DNA of 64,000 nt. It comes from Telopea speciosissima (lineage: Eukaryota; Streptophyta; Magnoliopsida; Proteales; Proteaceae). Positions within the stretch are counted from its first letter, which is position 1, and each line of letters starts with the position of its first letter. Shown here piece by piece: positions 47,410 through 58,770 of the stretch. Location: positions 26,335,001 to 26,399,000 of the forward strand of contig NC_057916.1 of assembly GCF_018873765.1 (NCBI RefSeq), read 5' to 3'. Position numbers and translations under genes: made by a program. Below the pieces are notes generated by a model that had not been told where the DNA came from, did not search any database, and saw only the letters and a list, made by a program, of their open reading frames with translations.

Positions 47410-49290
47410 GGTTATTTAGGTGTTAAATATAACGAAGAATCAGTTCGGTTTTATGCCGGGAAGATCCATGGCAGAAGCTATTTACTTACTTAGGAGACTG
47501 ATGCGGTCCCGGTTCGGTCCTGGCTACAGAATCAGAATCCTTACTAGATAGTATCGTAGGGAAGTGGGAACAGTAAATAAAAACAGGGGTATCGATTGGG
47601 AGAACCAGGGAAGAAGATGAGATAGATATTAGATCCTCTCACTCACACCTAGGCCTCTCACATCAAGGTTTCTCACCTCACATTAGGACTCTCTCCTAAA
47701 TTGTTTCTCACAGCCATTGGCAAACACCAAAACCAAGATTTTTCATTCAAATTCCGTGGCTTGGAGGGTTCTAGACCCTTTTTTGGGTACTCCCTCTTAG
47801 ACTTTTTGACCAATTATTGAACTTTACGTTTTCAAGGTCTTTCACAACTAACAAGGGAGCTGACCTATTGACTGAAATAATACTTCATTCTTCACTACTT
47901 TAGATACTAGTTAAAACTAACTAATTAATGCTTTTCTTTTTCAGCATCTATTATTACTCTTGAAATTTCTTGACCAAGTCTTGGACTGTAAGTAATTGAT
48001 CTCTTTTTCAGCACCCATGCATTAATTACTCTTGACCCATCTTGATTGGAGTTAACTTAAACTTAGGGCTACAATATTTAGGACTAGAGAGTCTGGCCTG
48101 AACCAACTGAACTTAGTTTAGGCCTGGTTTCCTTTCTTCTTGCGATGGTACTGTTTGGAGTAAAATTTATCTGCATCAGAGACGCATGGAAAGATTTAGA
48201 GATTTCAAGAAGGATCTCCATATGGTTTTTATTGATCTTAGAAAAAGCTTATGACAAAGTCTCTAGAGAATTTGGCAAGTACTAGAGAAGAGAAGTGTTT
48301 CAAGTAAATATGCGGACATAATTAAAGATATGCATAATGGTGTGGTGACTAGTGTAAGAACTATGGGGGAGGGGGTAAAGGTACTAATTCCCAGTTACAA
48401 TTGGGTCACATCGATGATCAATTTTAAGCCCCTATTTGTTTGTGCTTATCATAGATGATTTAACCAGAGACATTCAAGATCATGTTCCTTGAAGTATGCT
48501 TTTTGCTGACGATATTGTTTTGGTGGGTGAGACAAAAGTAGAGATTAACGCCAAGTTGGAGTTATGGAAATCAACCTTGGAATCAAAAGGTTTTAAGATT
48601 AGTAGAACAAAAACAGAGTATTTGGTGTGTAACTTTTGTTGCACTAGGACAAGGTGGTCAAAATTGATGAGAGGGGGATTCCGCAAAGTGATTATTCTAG
48701 GTATCTATGCTCAATCATAAATAAAGAAGGTGATTTAAAGGATGATGTTTCATAGAGAACTAAAAATAGGATGGATGAAGGGGAGAGTTGCGTTCGAAGT
48801 GTTGTGTGATCAACGTATTCCTTCAAAACTTAGGTGAATCTTGTAGGTCTCATACGATTGGCTATGATGTATGGTGCGGAATGTTGGACAGTTAAGAAGC
48901 ATCATATAGAAAAACTCAGTGTAGCTGAGATGAGGATGTTTAGATGGATGGGTGGCAAAACTAGGAAGGATAAAGTAAGAAATGATCATGTTAAAGCTGA
49001 TTTAGGAGTAGCTCCGTTATATGATAAGCTATGAGAAAGTTGTTTCAGGTGGCATGGCTATGTTCAACGGAGGCCTTTAGATGCTCCAGTACGGAGGAGT
49101 GATTTGATTCAGATTGAAGGAGCTAAAAGAGCTAGGGGCAGACCTAAAATGAATCTTAGAGAAGTGGAGCGAAAAAACATGCATAACTTAGGCCTTTTAT
49201 CAAGTATGACCTCAAGCTGATTGGAGGGTAAAGATCTATGTAGCCGACCCCATTTAGTTGGGATAAGGCTGAGTTATTGTTGTTGGTTGT
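47410..49290 (+). mobile_element. Degraded RTE-type non-LTR retrotransposon (LINE)
   Basis: Plus-strand translation in several frames shows RT motifs: NQFGFMPGRS near 47440, VFIDL then KAYDKVS near 48227-48265, [11 protein letters not shown] at 48496, and [13 protein letters not shown] near 48586. Later text (MMYGAECW, then MRMFRWMGGKTRKDK) is typical of plant RTE elements. The 3' end reads gtagccgaccccatttagtt then a TTG run. It is interrupted by the solo LTR 47499-48178 and by many stops. Confidence 0.85.
47499..48178 (-). mobile_element. Solo LTR (680 bp) inserted in the LINE, TSD gagac
   Basis: Begins tgatgcggtccc and ends tttatctgcatca. Direct repeats gagac at 47494-47498 and 48179-48183. 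The LINE reading resumes across it. The minus orientation is chosen because the related copy at 52813 shows a TATA-like box and transcript-like region when read from its tgatgcag end. Confidence 0.85.
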
Positions 49291-50649
49291 TTAGGTGTTA
49301 AAGTTTGTCAGTATCTTGGTTTCTTTTAATAGCATTTTAAAATGTGGACTGGGATTGGGCATTTTTGTCGGCTATTACTTTCAAGTGTGAAGGAGGAGGA
49401 AGTTAATTAGTTACCTAATCTTGGACCTCTATATCATGAATACAGTTTGTCTAAACTGCTTTATATGGTTCTAGAGGAGAATTTGATCTAGCTTTTCTAA
49501 TAGGGTTTTGATTCTCCTGACTGGAAGCATGAGAACCTCAATGCAGGTTTCATTTTATTTATGGTGATCAAAAGTGTATCTTTATGTATCCATCTCTTTA
49601 TTTAATGCGAAAAGTTTAAGAATGTTACCGAGTGGGTAGGTGATAAAGCTCCCAGTCCACATTCTTTCTTTATAGCACTTGAGAAGAAACATTTACACAT
49701 TTAGTGACGTTGTTATGAAAGCTTTCCATGGTTTGCTTGGGACATAGTATTTATACCATCATTTCATTGATTTCATGTACTAGTGGGGAGAATAACATTG
49801 TAATTTTCGGGTCAACTAGTTTGGTCAGAAGTATTGAAAAAAAGCAAAATGGTTTCCAGCATATCCATGCCTAGGTATGAATCCAGCACAGAAAGCCATA
49901 ACTGCCACCTGGGGCGATGTTTTGGTCATTCTGACTGCATACATTGGGAAGTCATTGGAGCCACATGTCAAATTTGGCAATCCATCTAAATTGTATGGGC
50001 CCCCACCTTTGGGGCTTTCATCTTGTTTTCTCAATAGTCCCTTTGTTCGAAAGATTTTCTTTAAAAAAAATTCTCAAAGCATTATATCGACACATGAATC
50101 AGATTGATCTCAAAATTAAGCCTTGATTAGAAACGATATAAAAAAAAGCTCATAATGTAGTCCTAGATTGGTAGGAGACCAACTAAGAGCTAATAAACCA
50201 GGATCTGTTATGAATAGGTAAATCGGCTAGGCCAAAAATAGGTTTTTTGGTGAAATTTTGGGCTAGGGTTTGGATCGATTATTCCTAGTGTAGGGAATGA
50301 AATTCGATTCAGGTATGGTGTATTTTTTGATGGTTGGATTGGTCTGTGAAGAATTTGGCTAATGGGATGATCTCCAGAAATAGGTGGGATGTTGTGGTTT
50401 GAATAGGGTAATGGGAAAACAGCTTGGTTCGAGTATTCCAATTGGGCAGGAGAATACTCGATCCAATTGTGTGAAGGTGTTGTTAGTTGAATGGTTTGTT
50501 AAGAATTTTGGGAGATGGGTGCGAAAATTAGGGTTTTGGGGTGGTTTGGAGGATTAGGAGAAGAATGGGTATTTATGGGTTGATTCAAACTTATTGTTGT
50601 TGCAAGGGCAGCTCAGTTGGTTAGAGGATCTTGAATAATTCTTGAGTTT
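49291..50649. other. Intergenic, no gene recognised
   Basis: Short open frames (49825-50034 on the minus strand, 49877-50107 on the plus) show no recognisable domain. The 50210-50560 part is T/G-rich, with repeated gggttttggg/gaattttggg words. It might be old transposon leader. Confidence 0.35.
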
Positions 50650-51423
50650 TGATTTTGAAAATGAAGGAGATCTTCAAAGAACTTGAAGGAGAGCTTCAAA
50701 AGAACCACCCGGGCTTCACACCGCAAGGTGTCGATTGGATCAAACACTTATCCCACCAATGAACCATCTAGGGTTCCCACCACAAGGTGTCAATCGGATC
50801 AAACACCAATCCCACCAGCCTTGATCAAACACAAGACAAAAATCTCCAATGAAGAAGAAGAGCAGCAAAAGCTTTCATTAATATCAAAATTCGTGTTCAA
50901 TGTTTGCCCCCCTTACAACCTTATATAAAAGACTAAAAAATAGATTCTTACACCAAAAAGGAAAGGCCTAACCCAATTCTTAACCTATTAGGTAACCTAA
51001 ACTGACTAGGAAAGTGAAATAACAAAAAAAAATAGACTCAAAACATGGCTGGACTTATAGAGTCACATGATCACTTAAGCGATTACATGACCACTAACCA
51101 TTAAATCCAGCCAAACTTAAATAACAATTAAATAGTCACATGATCACTTAAGTGATCACATGACCACTAACCATTAAATCCAGCCAAACTTAAATAACAA
51201 TTAAATAGTCACATGATCACTTAAGTGATCACATGACCACTAACCAAATAAAAAGAAATCTACTAACTAATCCCGTATGTAATCTTATTACCCATATTTT
51301 AGGCCCATAAAAGTGGCTTGTTACATAGAAAACTCATGGGATCAGAGGCCCAACATGTATATAACCCAAACCTTAGACTTATTCCTAATAAAATAAACCC
51401 ATTTGGGTGATGAATCTGCATCA
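50650..51423 (-). mobile_element. LTR-like repeat of the GCATCA family
   Basis: The right end is gaatctgcatca. Shared blocks with the copy at 11060-11756: cccatattttaggcccat, aaagtggc, and ataaaataaaccc. Contains tatataaaagact near 50920 and a 73-bp tandem repeat. Left edge approximate. Confidence 0.55.
51061..51246. repeat. 73-bp tandem repeat, about 2.6 units
   Basis: Units start at 51061, 51134 and 51207 with agtcacatgatcacttaag. The second and third units hold a perfect palindrome, tgatcacttaagtgatca. The first differs by two bases there. It lies inside the LTR-like repeat. Confidence 0.9.
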
Positions 51424-51470
51424 GCTCATTAGTTTGAGCCCCAACTGAAATATATCACATATTGTATGAG

Positions 51471-51637
51471 GGTGGACCTTGGTGCAACGGTTTGGTTGCT
51501 CCATTGTGACCAAGTGGTCACGGGTTCGAGTCTATGGAAACAGCCTCTCTGCAAAGCAGGGTTAAGGTTGCGTACATTATGACCCTCCCCAGACCTTGCA
51601 GTGGTGGGAGCCTCGTGCACTCGGTACGCCCTTTTTT
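51471..51637 (+). mobile_element. Full-length Au-type SINE
   Basis: tRNA-related head with an A-box-like tggtgcaacgg (about 51480) and a B-box-like gggttcgagtc (51522-51532). Then a conserved body with gaccctccccagaccttgc and ggtgggagcctcgtgcac, and a T-run end. It matches the widespread angiosperm Au SINE pattern. No clear target duplication was fixed. Confidence 0.8.
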
Positions 51638-51639
51638 GG

Positions 51640-52079
51640 TTATGGTTGTATGTGCCAGAAACCCATGCCCATTAAGAAATTGTAGTAAAAGTTTCATTGT
51701 AGAAGGTGCCTTTCTTTTTAGCCGACAAATCTTCAATGCTGCTTCCATTGCTATTTAGCGTATGTATTGAATCAAGATTATATGGGGAAACTTTAGATTA
51801 TTTGTAACTTTTATATAGAAAATCCTATGAATATGTTTGTTGGAAATTCTGGTCTATCTAATGAGTGGAATGTGCTCCAGGATCAAATTGAGGAGCTGGA
51901 TTGAAGAATGTATGTTTTTCCTTTATGGATGTCTCGCAGCTGTTGCTAGAAGTTTCAAGGGCCTTTCACAAAGCAGCCCTATTTCTCCCTTTGTCTTCAC
52001 CCTTTTGAAATGGACCAGTGATTTAAGCTCAAATCCTGGTCGAAGGATTCGATCTTAGGGAGATTAATCCTATAAAGTT
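51640..52079. other. Unassigned spacer
   Basis: No gene or repeat recognised between the SINE and the next LTR-like repeat. Confidence 0.35.
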
Positions 52080-53712
52080 TGGTCTGATTTTGATTGACAT
52101 ATCCACAGATATTGAGTAATCCTACTGGGAGTAGGATAGTTCAATTTCTGTAGAATCGCAAGACTGATTAGGGTTCTAATCAGAGTTAAGAACTTGAAAA
52201 GTTGAACTAATCAGTAACAGCTAGCAGGAACAAAATAGTAATCCAGATTCCAGATTCAGATACTGAAGTTTTTAGAAATCAGACTTGAAATAGGATTGCT
52301 GAAATTGATGGCGAAAACTTAATGATTCAGAACAGGATGCACAAACTATTCAGTAATGAAACCAGAAAAGTGTTATGAACTTAGATTTAAGAAATCATAA
52401 CGAAAGACAGGATTTTTGAAGAGTTTGACTTAGACGAGAAAAAAAAGTTGTTTTGAAACTGAATTGAAATAGAAAGAAGGAAGAAATCTGACCTGTAAAT
52501 CAATGGAAAAGAAAGGGAAGAAGGGTATGAATCAGGAATCCCACATTCCCACCTGATCCTCAAGACTGGCATCCCACCAAACCCTACCTTGGAATAACCA
52601 CCAGATTCCTACTGAATCATCACAGAAGAAAAGCTCTGAATCTCACAAAACCAAAGGCAAAAGCTAGTTTCTATTCATCAAATTCGTGTGCAGGGCTGAA
52701 GACCCTTACAATCTTATAGAAAAGACTATAAAACAGACTCAAACTGTGCTTAAAATCCCTCCAGGCAATAGCTTACTTGGGAGGTGGGCTTGACTAACTA
52801 GGATACTATAAGTGATGCAGATAGGTCACCTAAAGGGCTTATTTTATTGGAAATAAGCCTTAGGTTGTGTTATGTAGGTGTTGGGCCTCCGATCCCAGGG
52901 GTTTCTTTATAATGGGCCACTTAATGGGCCTAATATATGGGTCGAAAGTAGGAAATCGAGATTTACGTCATTAGTTTAGTTAGAGTCATGTTTGGAGTTA
53001 GTTTCTTTCATTATTTTAGTTTCCTATTCAGTTTATGCTACCTTGTTAGTTAAGGATTGGGTTAGGCCTTTCCTTTTTAGTGTTTGAGTCTATTTTTGAG
53101 TCTTTTGTATAAGTTTGTAAGGGGCTACAACCTTGTACACGAATTTGATTAATGAGATAATTGCTTGGGCCTTTTCTTTTATTTTGTGAGACTCAGATGG
53201 CTGTGAAAGGCAGTGCTATATGGTGAGAGGCCATGGGTGAGAGACCTGAGTTTGAGAGAGACTACCCTATTATCTTCCCTTTTTCGATTTCTTTTTTATT
53301 TTATTTTTTATTCTAAAATTTCCTGCAAATCTGAGAACTGATCAAAGTATTTACTGTTGCTAGACCTGAAGTTTGCGATCCTCTTGTGGACTGGTTATCA
53401 CTTGTGACTGGTCTAGATTAATAAGATAATGAACAAAACAACTTGAAGCAATGATGGACTCATAGAGATCTAATTCAGCCCGAGTAAAACACTTCAATAA
53501 CAATTAAAAATAAAAGAATTATACTCTAACTAGACCCCACAACTTCAGTCAATTAATGAATTCCGTATTTATTCCTCCTTCCCATATTTTTGTCCCATTA
53601 AAGTTGCTTGTCACAATATAAAGCCATTGGACCAAAAGACTAACACATATGTAAGCCAGCCCAAGGTTTATTTCCACTAAAATGTGTCCACTTTTTTGAT
53701 TTATCTACATTA
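52080..53712 (-). mobile_element. LTR-like repeat split by a nested copy
   Basis: The right part (53426-53712) has the family blocks cccatatttttgtcccattaaagttgc and ttgatttatctacatta. The left part (52080-52807) has the distal half of the same kind of repeat. The inner copy is at 52813-53420. The outer left edge is approximate. Confidence 0.5.
52813..53420 (+). mobile_element. Nested LTR-like repeat with TSD ataag (608 bp)
   Basis: Begins tgatgcagataggtcacc and ends ggtctagatta. Direct repeats ataag at 52808-52812 and 53421-53425. In this orientation a TATA-like tgtataagt (about 53107) is followed by ggctacaaccttgtacac, as in an LTR promoter and R region. It is opposite to its host repeat. 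Confidence 0.75.
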
Positions 53713-56511
53713 ATACAACTTTGAAGGTGGTAGTGAGGCATGAGCATCAAGGACCCCTACTCCTTCTGTGCCACCACATTGGAGGTACAAGATTACTTCA
53801 GTTAGATAAAAGATTTGTGGTGTGGAACTCATAATCAGAGTGCTAAAATGATAGAACGTGACTGAGGACTGAGGAGCAAGGTAATTAATTAGGACATCTT
53901 ATACATTATAATTCCTTTTGATTTGTTACTTAGGCTGGGTTTTATTTTGTAAATAGGCATTTGATTATGCTTAAGGGTTAGTTAGTAGTTGTTTAGCTTA
54001 ATTAGGTTACTGTAAGATGTAGTTTCAGATTTCATGTCTTGAAGACTCCACTTTTGTTTACTCAATATAGTTAAGATAGAATGGGAAAGTAAGCTCCATT
54101 TTTTATTTCTTATGGCAAAAGCTTTTCTCGACCGGCCCGCTTGGAGAGGTTTTGTAAATGGGCTACCTCTGTCTGCCGCGTGCTGGTGTGATCTGGCATT
54201 TCCAACAATTGGATATTGAGGACATGGTCTGGATTGGCTGTGTCAAATCCAGACGTAAATTCAATTAAATACCCCCACATATGTCCATGCATCCCTCTAT
54301 TTCAACCATCCATTGTTTGGCATGGACCCTTTCTATACTCCTTAATTTTTCAATACTTGATTTTGTAACTTGGCCAACTCTGATTGGAAACTTGACATGT
54401 GAGCATGGAACCTTGGGTTCACCTATCCACAAAGTTACAGCCTCATCTGACCTGCCATGTGGCAAAACCAAGGCCCGCCTGGATAACCCTCTACAGACCA
54501 GCCTGCCTAGAAGCACTACTCCAATGTCTTATATCTATTAACTTCTATAAAAGGCATTAAAGCCTGATCATGTGAATCAAATTGACAGTTTTTCAATTTG
54601 AAAACCTGTGGGTGCTTCTAAAAAGGGTTAGCGGGGCCACATTCTTTTGATTGTGGTCAATATCATTTTATATTACTGATATGATCCTGTTTCTGCTACT
54701 TCATCTTTCATTAGTATCTGCTATTGCTTCTGTTCATGGGAGTTCAAGAGATCTGAGTGCTCTTCTCACAGGAATGGATTTTCAGATCAGTTCTTGAAAT
54801 CTGGGTTCCTGTTTCTTGCATTCCACCAAGTCTTGATCTGTTTTTTACTTTCGTAGTAATCAGCAACTTCTGTTTTCATGTTCCAATACCCTACTCAGGA
54901 ATTTGAAGTTCTGTTTGCCTATTTTATTTGGTCTCTGATCGGGTTCTTTAAGTTACAACTAGTGTCCAAACACTGATCAATTTTGACCTATTCTTGATTT
55001 GTTTCAAGAAATCCACGCCTTTGAATTCTGATTTCAGTTTTTCCCAAGTCTAATCATCGGATGTTGTTTTTTGTTGTTACCCTTTGAATTCCTCTACTTT
55101 CTGGTTGATACATATCACCAAGAATAAGTTTCCCTTCTGAGAAGTCCAATTTCCCGTAGCTGTAGTTCATAATAATAGTGAGAACTGAGAAGACATTCTT
55201 ACCACAACCGCATGGTTTGCCATGTTCTCCTAAACATTTGTTTTGTTCAGTGCAAATTGGTTTTTTGGTATAGACATGATATAATCCTTTGGACCTAAAT
55301 TTCACTCCCTATTTTATCTGCATCGTGAGCTTCGTTTATATTCATTGCGTTGCTGAAGGCTTTGATCAAATTGACACTCACAGTGTGAGTGTCATATTGG
55401 GATTGGATACAATAACATAGGGCTTCAGCTATATCAATCTCAAACTTACATCGGGTGGTCATGGCTGTCTTTGTTTTTTTTGGGGGGGGGGGGGGTGGGG
55501 TTTAGAATCAGATTTTGTGAAGATGCCTTTGTGGTTCATTATATGTATGTCAAGATTTCCCACTTCTGTGTGGTGGCTGGCATCTAGGGGATTTTGGTCC
55601 ATGAATACTCTTGTTTTGTGCCAATATGGTGGTATAGGCTGTATGGCCTGATAATTGAAAGGTTCATGCTATATCCTGGTCCAGCTTGAAGGAATAGGGG
55701 TGGGCATCAGGCGGTGTGAGACCAACCTGAAGTCTAGGAAGGGAAGCCCAGCCTGAGCCCAAGCTTGCTTTGAGTCTGGAATCCCATAACCAAACCCAAG
55801 GCCAAACAATCAGAATATGTCACAGGCATATAGTCATATATTTGGCTAACCTAATAAAGAGGATTTATCACTTGATAGAATACATTTGGGCAATGCAGAA
55901 GGAAATAAATAATTTCTACCCCTACATAAGGTTAATGCCTTAATGGGTGGATATTTTATGACTTCTTTTTATATCTCCATAGCCTATTAAGAAGGTTATC
56001 TTGCCACCTAAAACTTTCTATGGGAATAAACGTGTAAATGTATAGTAGATGTTTATTTGTATTTTTCAGTGGTGCGGGGAAGGAAAACAAATGGAGATTC
56101 TGGGATGTTGTACCAAATTGTGGGGTCCAACACTTATCTGATGTGGATATTTCATCATCTGTCTACAAGAGGCCAGGCAACATGAACAAGTTAATTATGA
56201 ACGATGGAAGAAGAGAGGATCCGGAATTCAGTTACCCTCATTAGACCAGGTAGGTTTATTGGAATCTTGATTTAGGTTGTAGCTGAGAAAGGTTTTATCA
56301 TTCCACTGGACAATCCATATGGAGATGGTGGTGTTGAAGGTTCTTTAGGTGGGAAGAAAGGCTTGGATATTTTTTGAGTGGGGGAGAATACAACCAGAAA
56401 GTTATTTCTTATAGAAAAACTCAGAGATAGGCTGTTATTTAGATGAATGCAAGTCTGTCCAATCAGGGTGTCAAGGCAAAAAAAGGAGGTGAGAAGTTCT
56501 GCAAACTATTA
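53713..56511. other. Intergenic, 2.8 kb
   Basis: No gene supported. A G run lies at about 55480-55499. A possible orphan exon at 56070-56249 is listed separately. Confidence 0.4.
56070..56249 (+). other. Possible orphan exon (180 nt)
   Basis: Preceded by a strong acceptor (tttgtatttttcag) and followed by a donor (ccag before gtaggt). One frame is open for 57 codons (GKENKWRFWDVVPNCGVQ in part) but ends at a stop 6 nt before the donor. No domain recognised. It may be non-coding RNA, a pseudo-exon or chance. Confidence 0.25.
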
Positions 56512-56516
56512 AATAG

Positions 56517-56735
56517 TGTCAAGAAAACACATGAGAGATTAATGCTTAAGTGAATCAATGTGATTCCTTAAGCCCTTTATTTATAATACTAAAACATAAG
56601 TACATGGACAAATATGCCCCTACAGAATATAAACAAAGGAAAAGAAAGAATAAACATAAGAGCAACATAAGAGAATAAAACAATGAGAGGAAAGGACCAG
56701 AATACCCCTACGGTATTCTGGCTATATATCTAACA
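56517..56735 (-). repeat. 3' LTR of Copia 2 (219 bp)
   Basis: Minus strand, from tgttagatatatagccaga (56735) to cttgaca (56517). Short LTRs of this size fit Ale- or Ivana-like Copia lineages. Confidence 0.93.
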
Positions 56736-56750
56736 CTCCCCCTCAAGTTG
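56736..56750 (-). other. Polypurine tract (Copia 2)
   Basis: Minus strand ttgagggggagt next to the 3' LTR. Confidence 0.85.
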
Positions 56751-58710
56751 GTGCAAAAATGTCACACATGCCCAACTTGGCTAGAATAGGAGGAAACACT
56801 TTGCCACTCAGCCCCTTTGTGAACACATCAGCCAGCTGATCAGTAGACTTCACATAGGGAACACAGATTAGTCCAGTTTCAAGTTTCTCCTTGATGAAAT
56901 GTCTGTCCACTTCCACATGTTTAGTACGGTCATGTTGGACAGGATTATGAGCGATGCTTATGGCAGCCTTATTGTCACAATATAACATCATTGGAAGTTG
57001 GACAGCAACCCCAATATCTTGCAACAGCCCCTTAAGTCACAACAATTCACATATACCATGAGCCATCACATGGAATTCAGCCTCAGCACTGGACCGTGCC
57101 ACCACATTCTGTTTTTTACTACGCCAGGTGACAAGGTTCCCACCTACAAAAGAGCAATATCTAGAGATGGATTTCCTATCACTTGAACCTGCCCAATCTG
57201 CATCAGTGTATGCCTCAACCTTCAGATGACCATTGGGAGATAAAAGTATCCCTTGTCCCGGAGAAGACTTCAAGTATCGTAAGATGTGAAGAACTACCTC
57301 CATATGAGAAGAATAAGGATCATGCATAAACTGGCTAACCATACTAACTGCAATGGCAATGTCGGGTCGAGTGTGAGACAGGTAGATAAGTTTGCCCACC
57401 AACCGCTGATAACGACTTTTGTCAACCGGTGTGCCTTCTTTCTCCTTGAGTCTTGATGTAGCTTCTATGGGAGTGTCCGAAGGATTACACCCTAGCAGCC
57501 CCGTTTCAGACAGTAGATCCAGAACATACTTTCTTTGAGACAGAAATATGCCCTTTGAAGAGCGAGCAACCTCTATCCCTAAAAAATATTTCAGAGTCCC
57601 CAGATCCTTGAATTCAAACTCACGGCCAAGAAACAGCTTCAACTTTTTGATCTCATCACCATCATTGCCAGTCACGACAATATCATCAACATAGACTATG
57701 AGGAGAGTAACCCTATCACCCACACGTTTGATGAACAAGGTATGATCAGCATTGCTTTGCTGGTAGTCCACTGAAAGCATAGCCTTGTGAAACCTACCGA
57801 ACCAAGCTCTAGGTGACTGCTTCAAGCCATAGAGTACACGCTTTAGTTGACACACCTTACCCTTAGTAGCAAGACTTGAAAAACCTGGAGGGATGTCCAT
57901 ATATACTTCTTCCTTTAGTTCACCATGGAGGAAGGCATTCTTCACATCCAACTGCTGAAGATCCCATCCAAGGTTCACGGCACAGGATGGCAATACCCTT
58001 AAAGTATTGAGTTTTGCTACTGGTGCGAAGGTCTCCTGGTAGTCAATGCCATAAGTCTGAGTGAAGCCTTTAGCAACTAGACGTGCCTTGAACCGATCCA
58101 CTGTACCATCTGCCTTCTGCTTGACCACAAACACCCATTTACAACCCACTGGTTTTTTTCCTGTAGGAAGAGCTACAAAATCCCACGTATTGTTTTTGTT
58201 CAATGCTCTCATTTCTTCCAACATTGCTGCCTTCCATTTCCCATCTGTAGATGCTTCCTGCCAATTTTTAGGAATGGAAACAAAAGAACGGGAGGAAACA
58301 AAAGTACGAAAAGAAGGAGAAAGAGAACTATAAGAAACAAAACGGGAAATGGGATGTAAAGTGCAGGTCCTAGTACGTTTGCGATGAGCAATGGGTAGAT
58401 CAGAAGAGGAAGGCTCACCAGGAGAAGGAGGATCCGGATCCTGAGTCGGCAACTGGATGGGTATCGGTGCTGTAGTGGACTGATTCTGCCCTCTGTTAGA
58501 ACATCTTCGGTTATAAGTGAGAATGGCGGAATTGTCAATGGTCCTCTGAAAGTTACGAATGGTCCTCTGTACTGGAGTCAGCTCCCCCTGAATAGGAATA
58601 TTACCACCACTTGTTTCCATGATCTCCCCCTGTATTGGATTCCCCTTAGGTGAAGGGATAGCAGCCACGAGAGGCTGGGTAGCAGCCACGGGAGGCTGGA
58701 CAGCAGCCAT
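56743..58710 (-). pseudogene. Copia 2 reverse transcriptase and RNase H
   Basis: From 58710, 557 codons to a TGA at 57037-57039, then 93 more in the same frame to 56743. RT motifs: NTWDFVALPTGKKPVGCKWV, VDRFKARLVAKGFTQ, QQLDVKNAFLHGEL, and catalytic IVYVDDIVV. RNase H: AYTDADWAGSSDRKS, then RSSAEAEF and YCDNKAAISIAHNP. The TGA follows CELL, where relatives have Trp (ELLW). It is also fused upstream in frame with the integrase part across a TAG at about 58714. Confidence 0.9.
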
Positions 58711-58770
58711 GGGAGGCTAGACAACAGCCACGGGAGGCTGAACAGCAGCCACTGGAGGCTGAACAGGAGC
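58664..58770 (-). repeat. Minisatellite coding Pro-Pro-Val-Ala repeats
   Basis: About four tandem copies of a 27-bp unit (cagccacgggaggctga-like) encode PPVAAVQ-type repeats between integrase and RT. One copy holds the TAG stop. Confidence 0.8.

Noticed and set aside
49825..50107. Two short overlapping ORFs on opposite strands
   Set aside because: No recognised domain or codon bias and surrounded by repeat-like DNA.
51471..51540. Possible tRNA gene
   Set aside because: The A- and B-box-like sequences belong to a SINE head; no cloverleaf acceptor stem pairs, and SINE body follows.
54265..54541. Opposing 83- and 86-codon ORFs
   Set aside because: No recognisable motif; likely chance open frames in GC-richer spacer.
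58664..58770. CRISPR-like short repeats
   Set aside because: Tandem units without spacers inside a retrotransposon ORF: a coding minisatellite in a plant genome.
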